DNA of 64,000 nt from Buddleja alternifolia (taxonomy: Eukaryota; Streptophyta; Magnoliopsida; Lamiales; Scrophulariaceae). The stretch is taken from positions 21,958,104 to 22,022,103 of the forward strand of contig CM033402.1 in NCBI GenBank assembly GCA_019426215.1, read 5' to 3'. A program made the position numbers and the translations under genes. Under the pieces are notes generated by a model. It had not been told where the DNA came from and searched no databases. It saw only the letters and a program-made list of their open reading frames with translations. Shown here one piece after another: positions 25,646-37,655 of the stretch (its first letter is position 1; each line of letters starts with the position of its first letter).

Positions 25646-26544
25646 CTGCGGATAGTAGGTATTACGCGATGCAGTTCACAGACCAAATGGTTTGCGTGTA
25701 CCAACGGGTAATATCACTTATGTTTGTCGTGGAAATATGCAATCTGAATTTTGATTATTTATCTGTTACTGAAGCACTCCTATTTATTTTTTGATATTGG
25801 TTCATTACAGGTTATTACTACTTGGGTGACGTAGGGTATATGAATTGTGAAGGATTTTTTACCCCATATAGATTGGTTCAGTATCATTTGGATGAATGGG
25901 CTGAAGGTACTCAGGCACCTCAAAATGCAAAAGAGTACTACAACATGATGCATTCTAAGGCACGAAATGTCATTGAACGTACATGGGGCTGCATGAAATG
26001 GAGATGGGCAGTACTACGAGGTCCCGCATTTAACAAAATCAAAATCCAAAACCGAATAATACTAGCATGTGCTCTGTTGCACAACTTTATACGCAAAGAA
26101 ATGGCGGTGGATCCAGCCGAGGCTGAAATACCCGACCTACATCAAGAGACTGCCATTGGTGACGAAGTAGAATATATAGAAACTGTTGAAGCATCTGAAA
26201 TGTGGACTAATTGGAGGGATAACCTAGCAGAATCCATGTTTAACAATTGGAGAGGGGTACTATGTAGGAATGCTTGCATTGAAAACCAAACTAATATTAT
26301 GTGTAACTGTATTTGCTTGGATTGTTGGTATTTGTACTTGAATCCTCAGATATTTTTATTTGATTTGTGTTATGTTATGTTATATGTTATTAAAAAAGTG
26401 TACTCGATTGTTTAATTTGGTGTTCATTTATTATTAAACTCAATCAGTCTAATCTTGATTTTGTATTCAGTTTATCCGACATGCGAACTAGTGAAAGCAA
26501 CACTACAAAGTCCAATGGGGGGAAAGCCTCTTGTCCACTGATGT

Positions 26545-27558
26545 AGTTGGACCCCACGTGAAGAGGAAATGTTGATAGAAGCAGTTAAAGGAATGATTGC
26601 TCATGGTTGGAAGGCGGACAATGGCTTTCGGGTTGGGTACTTGAATCATTTAGCCGATGAGATGATGAAGGTGTTCCCAGGCACTGACATTCGGTCTTCC
26701 CCCCACATAAATTCAAAGATGCATATATGGAAGAAACATTTTGGTATGGTGTATGCTTTGTTGGGGTCATCCGGTATTGGATGGAACGAAACAACTAAGA
26801 TGCTTGAAGGAAGTGACGAGCATTGGGAAAAGTCTATCAAGGTACGGCGAGATAATTGTAAAGTCTTATGCACATGTTCATATACCACTGTTTGATTAAT
26901 AAAATGTACTCATTAGTGTGTCAAATTACATGAATGCTTACATTGATTTTACCAATTGGAAAAATTCCAGGATGACCCTAGTTGCAAGTTGTTGAGGCAC
27001 AAACCATGGCCACACTATAACCACTGGCTGGAAATATTTGGCAAGGATAGAGCAAATGGAGGTGAGGATGAAGACTGCGGTGATGCTGCGAATGCGGTGA
27101 ACCAGGAGCAAACTCAAACTGAACATCAAGATTCCCCGGATTTCGAAGGTGTTAACGGTTACACTCCTATGTTGGATGAACATGAAGCAACCTCTATTAG
27201 TGTACAATTGATGTGTAGTCAATGAACAAGTAGCGGGTGTAGCAAGAAAACCAATAAAGAGAAAAGAAAATTGATGGAGGTGGTGGCACCACTTGTTAAG
27301 GCATTGGACAAATTCACTGATAAGGCGGATGCGAGGTTAAGCGAACTGACTCACTTAATGGCACACGAGCACAAACTTTTGTCTAAGAAAGAGGCAGTGT
27401 ACGAGACGATTTCGGGTGTAGTTGACCTATCATTGCAACAAAAGTTAGTGGCTTCTAACATGATTGTCAAGAATCATGATGTCCTTGAACTTTTTTTCAC
27501 CCTACCGGATGAGGCAAAAGGGGAGCAGGTTCGTATGATGTTGAATGGTAGATTGTAG
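26545..27558 (+). pseudogene. Myb/SANT-like DNA-binding protein (Harbinger ORF1 type)
   Basis: In PIF/Harbinger elements this partner protein binds the element's ends and brings in the transposase. Exon 1 carries WTPREEEMLIEAVKGMIAHG and SPHINSKMHIWKKHFGMVY. A GT-AG intron follows at 26842-26970, then exon 2 continues with KPWPHYNHWLEIFGKDRANG, an acidic linker and a helical C-terminal region to the stop at 27556-27558. A single TGA at 27223-27225 interrupts exon 2. Upstream of the tryptophan at 26545 the frame meets a stop, so the N-terminus is broken or spliced from further up; an ATG at 26480 is in another frame. It follows the transposase by about 130 bases on the same strand. Confidence 0.83.
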
Positions 27559-28033
27559 TTAGTTGGTGGTATTAAATAGGTAGTGCATTTCTTTTGTCAA
27601 ATAGCATGTCAACCGAGCTTCGCAGGTTCAATATTGTGATCCCATTGTTGACCTTGGTGTTTTGTCTTCTGCCACGTAAATATTTGAATCACCATTGTCT
27701 TATTATTTGGACGCATGGCATTGTATGGTTATTATTAGAGACAATGTTGTCATTCTGATATGAATGTGGGCTGTTGGTTTCATATCCCAGGTATATATCA
27801 TGATACATTCAACTTATTTAATAATGTTATTTGTTACGCCAACCATTTTTTCAGCCCATTGTTTTCAAAAGTGGGTTGTAGCCGGGTTGGCCAAAATATG
27901 AAATATTACATACTACATAAAGGTAGCACACTTACAAATGACTAAACCAAAACCACAAAACACAATAGATAATAATAATACAAACATAAGCAGAAACATA
28001 TTATACTTGGTACTGTTTATGTTCCAAAATCGT
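27559..28033. other. Spacer between convergent genes of the Harbinger element
   Basis: It lies between the ends of the + strand SANT gene and the - strand SANT-like gene. No ORF with a domain and no transposon termini are visible. Confidence 0.5.
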
Positions 28034-28890
28034 TCATGGTAAGTATAATTTCCGGAACACAGAAGTAGGTGTGGATGTACCATTATCCGGGCACGTCTTC
28101 TTCTTAGGGGTCATGAAGCCTTGAGGAGACTCTAAGAAATAACGGGCTGGAGGAACATTTGTTGAACACTCGGTCGACGAAGTGACGAGAACAATGTTGT
28201 CGGGACCAAATGGTGAAATTAGTGTGTTGTTGGAATCGCATCCCTCCTGCTCACTATTTTTGGATTTAGCCTTTTGTGGTTTGACATTTGCTTCATCATC
28301 GCTTGACAAGATGACCAACTCAATATTCTCGTGTTCATTGTTTTCGGAGCCAAAAACGGTCTTCAAACTATACCAAAGTGGTTCGGCTTCATTCACATAT
28401 GCCCTTGCTAATTCATTGTTCTTAAAAATGCAAACATAGCACACTTATAAGACAAAAATTTGGTAGTGTACATAGTTTTTCGACTTATTTCATACACATA
28501 AATATATATATATATATATATATTAACTCATACCTCAAGAAACGAGTCCCCCATTGTCTCGGAAGCATACATGTGATTGTTGTGATGACACCAATACACA
28601 TCTTCTGTATCAGTGATCCATTTGAAAATGGTGTAACGATCAAACAATTTCCTCATTTGTAAATTGCAAGAGTCCAACTCAAAAGTAGTTCCTAGCCTCT
28701 AATTCATTGCCAACTGAGCCCTTTCAATAGCCACAACGTCATCTTCTCTCAAAGGACCACGCGAGCTTGACACAATTTTCTTGAGTTCATCGACAAAGAA
28801 ATACTCGAACACGTAATCCCAACCCGAAGTGTAAATATGATCCTTTTGGCTTCCTAAAATATGTTTCATACTCGCTGTGTCTGAACTCAT
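28034..28890 (-). pseudogene. Second Myb/SANT-like protein, copy A
   Basis: Exon 1 (28890 down to 28534) starts MSSDTASMKH and contains ELDSCNLQMRKLFDRYTIFK, then YWCHHNNHMYASE. The spacing of aromatic and basic residues fits the Myb/SANT-like DNA-binding type that ends in a helix before ...ELARAYVNEAEPLWYSLKTVFG (exon 2, 28420 down to 28034), after an intron with a (TA)n run. A TAG near 28700 replaces the GAG (E) of copy B, so copy A is broken. A serine-, threonine- and acid-rich tail ends in VFRKLYLP. It is convergent to the + strand genes. The assignment to SANT is by pattern and is less certain than for the first one. Confidence 0.62.
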
Positions 28891-29456
28891 CCTATTTTGT
28901 GAACTTTTTGACAGTTTTTTGGAACAAAATGTGTTCTCTCCATTTTTTTTTTTCTTTTGGTAGTGTAGATATAAACTGTAGTGAGTTGGTAGAGAACATA
29001 CATATTTATAGATGAACCACATTTACAACAGAAGGCATGACCCACATTTTCAGGCAATTTCCATCACATTTATTAACAACACTACTACAGAAATGACCTA
29101 TAACAGCGGTTTTTTTGGGCCTATTACAGCGGTTTTGAACCGCTGTCATAGGTACCGCTGGCATAGGTCAAAACCATATGACAGCGGTTCCGGAACCGCT
29201 GTCATAGGGTCATTTATTCAAAAAAAAAATTAAATTGGACCCTATGACAGCGGTTCCGGCGGAACCGCTGTCATAGGGTGGTTTATTTATTTATTTTTTA
29301 ATTTTATTTTATCGTTTATAATGTTGCCATGTCGGAATGACACGAAATTCACACGGTCATAGCGAAACGGCATTCTGAACAAAACGCCATTTCTCTATGA
29401 CCTTGTGAATTTAGTGTCATTCCAACACCGCAAAATTTCAACCGAGAAATATTTTC

Positions 29457-29845
29457 ATAAATACACAAATATACGTACACCCACACATACACAAATATAC
29501 ATACACCCATCAACATATACACAAATATACATACACCCATCAACATATACACAAATATACATACACCCATCAACATATACACCATTATACATACACCCAT
29601 CCACATATATACATACACAAATATACACACACACACATACACAAATACACCCATTAACATATACACATATATGCATACACCCATGAACATATACACAAAT
29701 ATACATACACTCATCCACATATATACATACACAAATATTCATACCCAAATATTCATACACAAATATACATACACACATATACACAAATACACATACACCC
29801 ACATATACACAAATATAAATACACCCACACATACACAAATACCAA
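29457..29845. repeat. 30-bp minisatellite
   Basis: Three perfect 30-bp units (acaaatatac / atacacccat / caacatatac) occupy 29491-29580, with diverged units on both sides. The long ORFs across it on both strands are repeat artefacts. Confidence 0.88.
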
Positions 29846-29851
29846 AACTAA

Positions 29852-30130
29852 ATGGAAGAAGGCGGCAGCGGCGGAGGTGGGCGGCGTCGGCGGCGGCGGA
29901 GGCGGAGGTGGGCGTCGGCGGTCCTATACCGAGAGAAACCGAGAGAGAGAGAACTAGATCTAGAAATTGAGAGAGAAACCGAGAGAGAGAGAGAAGTAGA
30001 TCTAAAAATAGAGAGAGAAACCGAGAGGGACGGCGGCGGCGGCGGCGGTGGTGGTGAGAGAGTTGAGAGAGAGAGAGAGAGAGAGAGTGAGTGTGAGTGA
30101 GAGTGAGAGTGAGAGTGAGAGAGAGGGGGG
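29852..30130. repeat. GGC and GA low-complexity tract
   Basis: Runs of ggcggc, three spaced blocks of gagagaaaccgagag and a (GA)n tract ending in a G run near 30125-30131. ORFs through it on both strands are low-complexity and are not genes. Confidence 0.8.
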
Positions 30131-30262
30131 GCCGGTTTGAAATAAACCCGCCCAAAATTTGAACTTTTGGCAGCGGTTCGGCCAAACCGCTGCCATAAGT
30201 GAAGAATCGTTGCCACAAAGTGAACTTTTGGCAGCGGTTTGGCCGAACCGCTGCCAAAAGTT

Positions 30263-30641
30263 TAAATTTTTATTTTTATTTTTTTTATGTTCATGATATT
30301 TAGCAAGTACTTTTTCATGGTGTTGGTAAAGTTAAGGCTCTTCTGCAAAATTCTAAACAACAAATACAACACAATAACAGTTGATTCCACTTGACAAAAA
30401 CCACCAGTGATGGGGGGTTAAGGCAAAGACCCTCCAACCTATTAATAAGCATTTTCAATCAAAGTTTACTTACATAGCCCCGCAAAAACAAAAAAAGGGG
30501 CCCAACTGTGCTCATCAATGCACATCACTAAACATTAAAACCCTCAACTAGGACCATATTCATAATTAAAAGGGCTTCATAGTAAATCCATCTAAACACC
30601 TTTTTAAACCATACGGAATCCATATTATCCAACGACCATTG
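30263..30641. other. Spacer 3' of the B3 gene
   Basis: AT-rich sequence between the CACTA-like fragment and the stop codon of the B3 gene. No features seen. Confidence 0.4.
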
Positions 30642-31600
30642 TCAAACATGATTAATAACCACATTCATCTTCACTTTGCTTTTACTAGGAATAACTTCTA
30701 CAATCTCAAACTCACAAGTGTCCCCTGATTTGATTTTGTGAGCTCTCGCAAAATATGGCCAGCCAGTAGACATAGCCAAAGTACCCAAACTCGAATCATC
30801 CACCCTGTTGAACCATTTCAACTCAACCGAGTACTTTGTAGTACCAACAGCTGGGACAATCAACTTTGCCTTGGTCAGGGACGACAACTTAAAACTCATT
30901 TCGGCTTCAGTAGGTATACTCTGAAAAAATGAAACATACTGGTCAACAATAATGTAGTTAGGTTTGAAAATTGGAACAATAGAGATATCATATAAAAATA
31001 CATACCACTCGTGCTATTCTCTCATACTTATAATCATATCCCCCTGACTTCGGAACGGTGACCTTGTATCGTTTCCTAGATGGGCCAGTAGATGAGGAAG
31101 GTCCACAATTGTGTGGTGATGAGGTGTAGTCTGGAACGTCCTCATCTCCATCTTCATCTAAGGGTACACATGTGACAAAATTACAGTTCAATGTTATGTT
31201 AATGAATGGAGTTTTTGTGATGCCATGTATAAATGACAGCTGTTATTAATTACCAAAACTACTTGCTAGACAACTTACCAAGCATGGTATGGTTGACACC
31301 AGATGGTGTAACGAACTCTATGTCATAGTCTTTTTCCATTCCAATTAGATCACAAACAATAACAGACCAAATGAAACGAGCATTGCCATAAATCATAGTC
31401 TTTTCAGAAAAAAGAAACAACAACAAATAACCAAATGACAGCTTATGCCCTGCCACAAATCTTGCCCATTTTGGACCACCCAGAAAGTATTCATTGTCTC
31501 TCTTCAGAAGGGGAAACTTGTAAGCCCCAATTTGAGTCTGCAGTGTAAACTGCTCATCCCCATTCAGCCTTGCCCTACATTTTAGACTAGAAGGCAACTT
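30642..31600 (-). pseudogene. Two-domain B3 protein, exons 2-4 (copy A)
   Basis: B3 domains are plant DNA-binding folds. Exon 2 (31600 down to 31279) begins KLPSSLKCRARLNGDEQFTL and carries most of the first B3 domain (YFLGGPKWARFVAGHKLSFGYLLLF). Exon 3 (31157 down to 31006) is an acidic linker followed by RKRYKVTVPK. Exon 4 (30920 down to 30642) is a second B3 domain (FKLSSLTKAKLIVPAVGTTK, then GWPYFARAHKIKSGDTCEFE). Introns have GT and AG in place. The start exon (MAGGKDSPSLDFWKPLIEPV, 46305 down to 46210) lies on the far side of the retrotransposon block, so the gene is separated by about 14.6 kb. It sits between the SANT-like and GRF genes, all on the minus strand. B3 assignment is by pattern. 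Confidence 0.7.
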
Positions 31601-31645
31601 CTGGATTGTAACGATCCATAAAAAGTACATAAATAAAATTCACTG

Positions 31646-33182
31646 TGTTGGTCCCAACTGGCATACGAAAGGGTCTAGAAGGGGGGGGGGATTGAATAGA
31701 CCCTGAAGTCTTTTTCGACTTCAAAAAATTTCGTACTAAAATGGTTTTTGGACGCTTGAAAAGTAGACGCTTGAATTGTCTAATGCTTGACTTAAGCATT
31801 CACTTCAAATATAGGCGCTTTGTTGAAGCGTCTAACGAAGACTGTTTTTATAAAGTTAACTTAGATTTCAAGAATTGAATACTATAACCGAGTAGGTTTG
31901 AGCGTTCACTTCTTTGATCAGTGTTAACACAGCGGAATGATTTTTGTAGTCTTCTTTTAAAGGCTTTAACGTCACAAGAAATTTCTTAGTTGCTTAGCTT
32001 TTGATTGTGTTTTACTTAATCAGTTTATGTAATGATATGATAGTTAAAGGAATTGACTAAAAAGCAAATGACACAATATTTGTAAGGTTCGTTGGGTGGT
32101 GTAATCCCAACTACGTCCTTCTTCTCCTCGAACACTTGGAGGCAATCCACTAAAATGATTCTCAAAGAATCACACAGAATCTTCTAAAAATTAGGGAGAG
32201 ATGGATGTCGATGACTTGAGCTCCTTGATCACACAGATTTCTGCTCCAAATCACTTCAATCCCCTTGCTTCTTTCACCCAGAAATATGGCAAGTATCCAA
32301 CTTCGACTTCACACAGATCGCGAGGCTTGGATAGGGGTTTTTCTAAAAGGGTTTGTTTGATTTTGATGAAGTTCAAACAACTGAAAATATCTCAGTAGTA
32401 GTGTAGTTTCTTCAAAAAGAATATTTGAGATATTGGGTTGACTGTCTCTGGATTGGAAGAAAAGCAAAGAGAATAATTTCATGAAAGTTTGGCTTTTCTG
32501 AGATTGTAAGGAATGAGACTTCAATGCAACAACAATTCGACTTGATAATTGTTCTCTGTATTTGGCTTGTTGTTGAAGTCCTATTTATAGACATTCTTGG
32601 AAAAAGTGTCCGTTTGATACATGCAAGGGCGCGTGTCTCTCACTTTCGCGAGTGAACAATTTTTGTCCTTTTTCCTGAAAATCTGCTGCACAAAAGTTGG
32701 TGCTGTAGTCTTTGAATAGTTGACAGTCCAATAGGGTGGCTTCTCCATACGTCTGAAAGTGCTTATCACATTTAATGCCATTATCAGCTTTGAAGACATT
32801 TGAATTAAATGCCCGTTGGTATTTAATGCTTTGAGAGTATTTGCATTAAAACTCCATCTGGACTTAGAAATAAATTCAGGTGAAATTACTTTTGTCCTAT
32901 AGGGTAACGCTTGATATAGCTGGTCAATTTGGACGCTTGGAGACTTTATCTTCATTCAGAAATCAGGCGCTTGAGTCTTCAAACTTTATCACTGATAAAC
33001 TCACTCAGAAATTATCAGACGCTTAGCCTAAGACTACTTAGCCTAACACTCTAGAACAAATATAAAACACAGCCTATTACAAATCTAACATTTCAAAGCT
33101 AAAAAACAAACTTACATAATTTTGGGGTCTAACAAAAGTCCTAATTGTCATCATCAAAACATCTAACATGAAATTCCTAACA
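31646..33182 (-). repeat. 3' LTR of the Sirevirus-like element
   Basis: 1,537 bp. TATA box (tatttata on +) at 32582-32589 and a G run at 31681-31690 near the LTR's 3' end. It contains several GACGCTTG words, e.g. 31751, 31766 and 32932. A close copy of 1,541 bp lies at 44636-46176. Confidence 0.92.
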
Positions 33183-33417
33183 ATTTCCCCCTTTTTGATG
33201 ATGGCAATACTTACTCTTTTATAGTTCAAGAGTTAGGCAGCCAAAATAAAAGTTAGCTTTGATTAGATAATGTTAGTTAAAGTTAGTTACGCTTCAACGA
33301 GATGTTTCAGCTGAAAAATGCATTTTATATATTTCGAGAGTTACAAGCATTTTTACAACAAAAATAAAATAAAATAAAATGAGAGACAAGAATATAGATA
33401 ATGCAAATCAAAAAGCT

Positions 33418-36400
33418 CTAATGACTTGATCTAACTTTGTATCGCTTGGGCATTTCAGCTAGGATAGCTTCAGTCAGATTGTCTTCTAAGGTCATCATCG
33501 CTTCATGATCTTTGTTGATTATGAGCTTGTTTTCTTCTTGTTGTCTCTTCTTGAAGGCGGTAAAATGTTTGTCCCAATCCGTTGGATCGATACCAATATA
33601 CCTTAGACAAATTCTGAAAGTTCGGACAAATTCAGACATCTGCCTCTCTTCAGCTAAAATTTTAGGATCTGAAGGTTCTGGAATGGATGTTCTTTGAAAA
33701 GGGATGTCGAACTGTTCTAACATTGCTCTTGTAGGTATTGGTAGATTTGGATATAGTGCTCTTAGAGGTTCCCTTAGTGTTCTACTAGGCGCTCCAGAGT
33801 CACTTACTTTTAAAGTGGTTATCCAGGATGGGAGACTTAGCGTTGAAGGAGAGGTTAGAACTTGACGCTTGAGAGGCGTGGGTTCTTGAGCTCTTGAACT
33901 CGACGTTTTCCTCTTTTCTCCTTTCTTCTTCTCTTCCCCCTTATTGCCATCATCAGACTTCAGAAAGTGATCTATGAGTAGACTGACCTGATGAGCAATC
34001 TAAGACATAGAATCTGTGATGTCGTCCAGACGCTTGTCGAAACGTCCCTGCAGGGCGAGGAGCTTGGCGCTGGTAGCATCATTCAGAGAAGTCTCAAGGG
34101 TTTCGAGGCGCTTTTCAAGTTCTTCTCTCATGGCAAGTTGGGTTGCTTGAGTGGCATCATGCATTTCTTGAAAATCTTGTTTGCACTCACCAACAGCCGC
34201 TTGAGCTGAACTACGCATATGAGCAATCTGAGCGCTTATAACGTGAGTCTCAATCTTTGCCAAATCATCCTTAATCCAGTGAAGGGATTCTTCGTTCTGA
34301 GCAGCATGGGCACTGATATTCTCCAAAACGGATTTGAGCAAAGGACCGAAGAATTGACTCTCATCTAATTGAACCACTTGAGGAGCCGGTCGCTTGAACT
34401 TGGATGAGTGTTTGAGAGAGTCAATAGGAACTTGATATGCAGGATCAAAGACAGTACCTCGTATGTCAAGAGAAAGATCCTCAGCAATATCATCTGCTAC
34501 GGGTTCAGGAGCGTCAGGAAGATCCTCTGGTGGAGACGCTTGAACGGGTTCTTCAGTAGGCGCTGGAATACTTGTGACTTCAGATGTGAATGCTTCAACT
34601 GACTTAGCAGGCGCTTCCTCAAGCGCTGACTCAGTTTGACGAAAGTCATCGAATCGGAAGTTCCAATTTGCTAAATCGGCATAAAAAGTGGACTCAGCTT
34701 CCAAATGTTTCGTGAGTCTGGTTCTTGTCACACAAGTGCCGAAAATGAATGTGCGAAGGGGACTATCAATGGCCCTGATGTGCATTGGACCAATGATATC
34801 TAGCACATCATTCGGAAAGACTTTGGATGGCGCTTGACAGATGGAAAAGATGGAATCTGGGCAGTAATCTCTGGAAAATCCAATCAAGCATTCAGAAGGA
34901 AGAGACTTGAGACGCTGATTCTCAGGCACGTAAGCAGCGTAGTACTCTTCTAAGTATGGATAGATCGCTTGAGCTAGTCCCTGATTTCTTTCAAGCAGAA
35001 AGAGGACAAACTCATAATGATTGAGTGCCTCTTTGCCAATAGAAGGGAGCAAAGGATATCCTCGAAAAGAGTTGATGACGGAGCCGTTCCATTGTCGGAG
35101 ATTGGCAGTGAAGATTTTGTCTAACAGAGATAGGGGAGTCATAATCTTCACCATCAAATTGAAATTATCCTCGCAGTGGCTCGGAGCGAAATTCAAGCAC
35201 GATACAAAAGAGGTACCACTGGAAGATGTTTGAGCGTTGAAAAGTAGAGGAGTATTGAACAGTCTGTGAAGCTCTTGACGCAGACACTACTCAATTTGAT
35301 GTCTAACGAGTGGGAGCTTCAGAACAGGTCCAACTCTCTGTTGACGCTTCTTCAGGCAATACTTGGCAAACTGACGCTTCTTGTCATGCATGCCTATGCC
35401 AAATAAATGGGGAGCGTGGACTAACTCTGAGAATGTGTATTTGTGTCCCACATACGCTTCAACCCAGTCGACTTCATTCATGCAATAATCTGTTCCAGCA
35501 TTGACCATAGCGCGAATGCCTTCATGATGAATATCTCTGATAGATTCAAAGCGATATCAATCAGTCTGATAGTTGGCATTCCAGACGCTGTCAAAGTATG
35601 CATCGGCTTCAGTCTAAATTAAATCTGTCAATGATTCTAGACGCTCAACGGCATGAACTGCTTTATTCTTCCACAGGCGAAGTGGGTTAACTGAGGATTG
35701 ATTTTCAATACTATTAGCAGTCTGAGGAAAGTGTGTGTAGCCTTCTCTGTTCAATACTGCTTCGGATGGATTGAGAAAGCTAGGACGAAGAGGCTCGTAC
35801 ACCCGAATGTTGTAATCTCTTAGGGCGAAGCCTATACTCCTGTTGTGGCCATAATCGAGATAATATGCCAAATCCACATCACATCTAGGAGTCCTTCCTC
35901 CTTGTCTGTCTTGTTGAAGAATAAGAGAAGACGGTATCTGACCAGGGGTCTTTCCAAGTTCAATGGCTCTATAGAACTTTCGCTCAATTTATGTCAACTC
36001 TGTGTTAAACACGATATCCCAGATTTTATTGTCGTCGTCAATCAACAGGGCAATTTCATTCTCAGCAGCAATGTATCTTTCTTCATTGTATCCTGCAGGA
36101 ATGAAATCTTCTTCGAGTGCTGGAGGCATGTAATTGATCGAATGATCAATCGTCTTTAGCGGATCCAGTTGGAAGAAGTGCCTGGGAGCTAAAACGTCTT
36201 CAGCAACGCTCTGACCTTCTGAGCGTGCCTCTGTTATTGCCTGAATAGGGATTGATGTTTGAACCTCGTTAGTAGCAGGTTCCTCAGCGTCAGTTGCAGT
36301 AACCTCTGCGGAAACATCTTTAGCGATAGCCACAACTTCTGTCATCTCAACATCTAGAAGGACATCTGTTGATGCTTCAGAGGCGGCTAGAACTATAGCT

Positions 36401-37655
36401 GTAACAAAAGAACTATCCTCTATAAGAGCAGGATCTTCTACAGATGTAGGAAGAGAAATGCTGTGGGAAGAAATAAACTTACCCTGAGAACTAGTCTCAA
36501 CAGCAATACTCTGAGCGCTTGGCTCAACAGTCTCAGGCTCTTCAGGAACAGGAGCAGCCCGACGCTTGCTTGTCCTGGAGCGCTTGAATATTTTCTTCAC
36601 GTTGACTCTTTCAACGAGCTTAAGCGCTTGAGCAGGAGGAGCAGCAGCTGGTTCATCAAATTCGATTTGTTTGATGATTCCTTCCATCATCCTCCGCTTT
36701 AGAGGTAACTTGTCCTGTGCATCCTCATCAGTTTCCTCGTCATCTTTCTGAGGAGCAGGAACAACTTGTACCTTAGGCTTTCTTGGAGCCCTCTTCTTGG
36801 TAACAGTCGGACGCTTCACGGCTTCTTCTGGCACTGGATGCTCCGCTTCCTCATCGGACGCTTAACGTACTTCCAGACGCTCAGATAGTGGTTTAGCAGC
36901 ACCACCAATCTTGGGAGGATTAAAAGTATTATTCAGAATCCTTCTTCCCAGCAACTTGGTCTTATTCAACGGGAGACCAGAAGAGTAGACGCACTGTGAT
37001 TTGTACAGCAGGTCACTTAGAACAAGCCCATAAGGTTTATTCGAGGCGCTTAAACAGTCCTGAAACCTTCCAAAAATATACTCACTCCAGTTGATCTTGA
37101 TGTTGAGGAGTATAGCAGTCATCATCTGAAATTGTACTCGGTTCACCTTATCAAAGGTTCCCACTCGGCATTCTATGATCTTGCTGCAGAAATCAGCCAA
37201 CAATCGGTATTTGGATACCAGGTCTTTCTTTTCAAAGTACTGAGTGTAGGGTACATCGTCGTACGCACTCATGGTTGTCCATGCGTCCTTGATTTGTTTT
37301 AAAGTAACACAATCCAATGCCTCACCCTCATTTGGAAGATTGAAGTTCTTGGCAATGAAGCAGCAGACAGAATAAATTCCTTGGTAGACTCCTTCTTGGA
37401 TAAGGGAAATAGACAAGAGATAGACTTCTTGTCCTCTGAAAGTTTAGCAGTTTTCCAGAAGGTGTCGACTTCAGTCGGAAACAGATAGGAGTATTGGGTC
37501 AAGAACGGTTTAAACCCAGCTTTGATGACCATGTCCATCATATCTGTTAGATTGATCTGAGGTTGTTCATAGAGGAATTTCCAGTCGACAACAAGGCCTT
37601 CAGTAACCTTGGTGGTAAGTTCGGCAGAAGTAGACGAAGATTTCTTTGGTGCCAT
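33418..37655 (-). pseudogene. Extra 3' ORF region (env-like position) of the Sirevirus-like element
   Basis: Downstream of pol a broken coding region starts at 37655 (MAPKKSSSTSAELTTKV). It passes through frames at 37416-36862, 36834-35989, 35877-35614, 35508-35287 and 35196-34000 to 33418. The N-terminal part is a globular-looking domain (about 250 residues). Then comes a long A/P/E/K-rich stretch with basic clusters (KKIFKRSRTSKRRA), another globular stretch, and a coiled-coil-like segment at about 34000-34350. No signal peptide or convincing membrane segment is evident. In this group the position corresponds to the ORF sometimes called env-like; I see nothing that supports an envelope function. 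Several stops and frameshifts make it inactive. Confidence 0.62.

Larger units (their letters stand above)
18724..26415 (+). pseudogene. PIF/Harbinger DDE transposase, split by an LTR element
   Basis: It would cut and paste the element using a nuclease of the HARBI1-like DDE family. Exon 1 (18724-19197; ATG chosen because the family's N-terminal helix region follows) carries LRMDRNAFGRLCYLVE and ILAHHKKN, with a TAG at about 19063-19065 just before RSGYTIS. After an intron, exon 2 begins near 19295 with GCLGALDGSYIDVQV (first catalytic D). It is cut at 19461 by the Gypsy insertion after GYAA and resumes at 25651 with DSR (second D). There one G is missing, shifting the frame before what would read VLRDAVHRPNGLRVPTG. 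A GT-AG intron (about 25709-25810) precedes YYYLGDVGYMNCEGFF, and the third catalytic residue is the E in ARNVIERTWG. The true C-terminus probably lies near 26260-26415. Inactive. Confidence 0.9.
29089..30262 (+). mobile_element. CACTA-like fragment with palindromic subterminal repeats
   Basis: The left end reads CACTACTACAGAAATG, a CACTA-type terminus, preceded by acaa; the duplicate copy B diverges at this same point (about 44183), which supports an insertion boundary. Both margins carry repeated GCGGTT...AACCGC dyads, for example the perfect palindrome tgacagcggttccggaaccg (29181 onward) and gcagcggtttggccgaaccg (about 30231). No GTAGTG end was found on the right, so the right limit is approximate. 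No transposase. Confidence 0.55.

Noticed and set aside
26585..27222. Minus-strand ORFs opposite the Myb/SANT gene
   Set aside because: They are shadows of a recognisable + strand domain with matching introns.
29457..29600. CRISPR-like regular array
   Set aside because: The units are contiguous 30-bp tandem repeats with no spacers, in plant DNA.
29349..29838. Minus-strand ORFs with repeated tyrosine-, valine- and cysteine-rich units, and the matching + strand ORF
   Set aside because: They translate a 30-bp minisatellite, whose period is a multiple of three, so all frames stay open without selection.
29739..30257. 172-residue minus-strand ORF rich in S, L and R
   Set aside because: Low-complexity GGC and GA tract; several frames on both strands are open.
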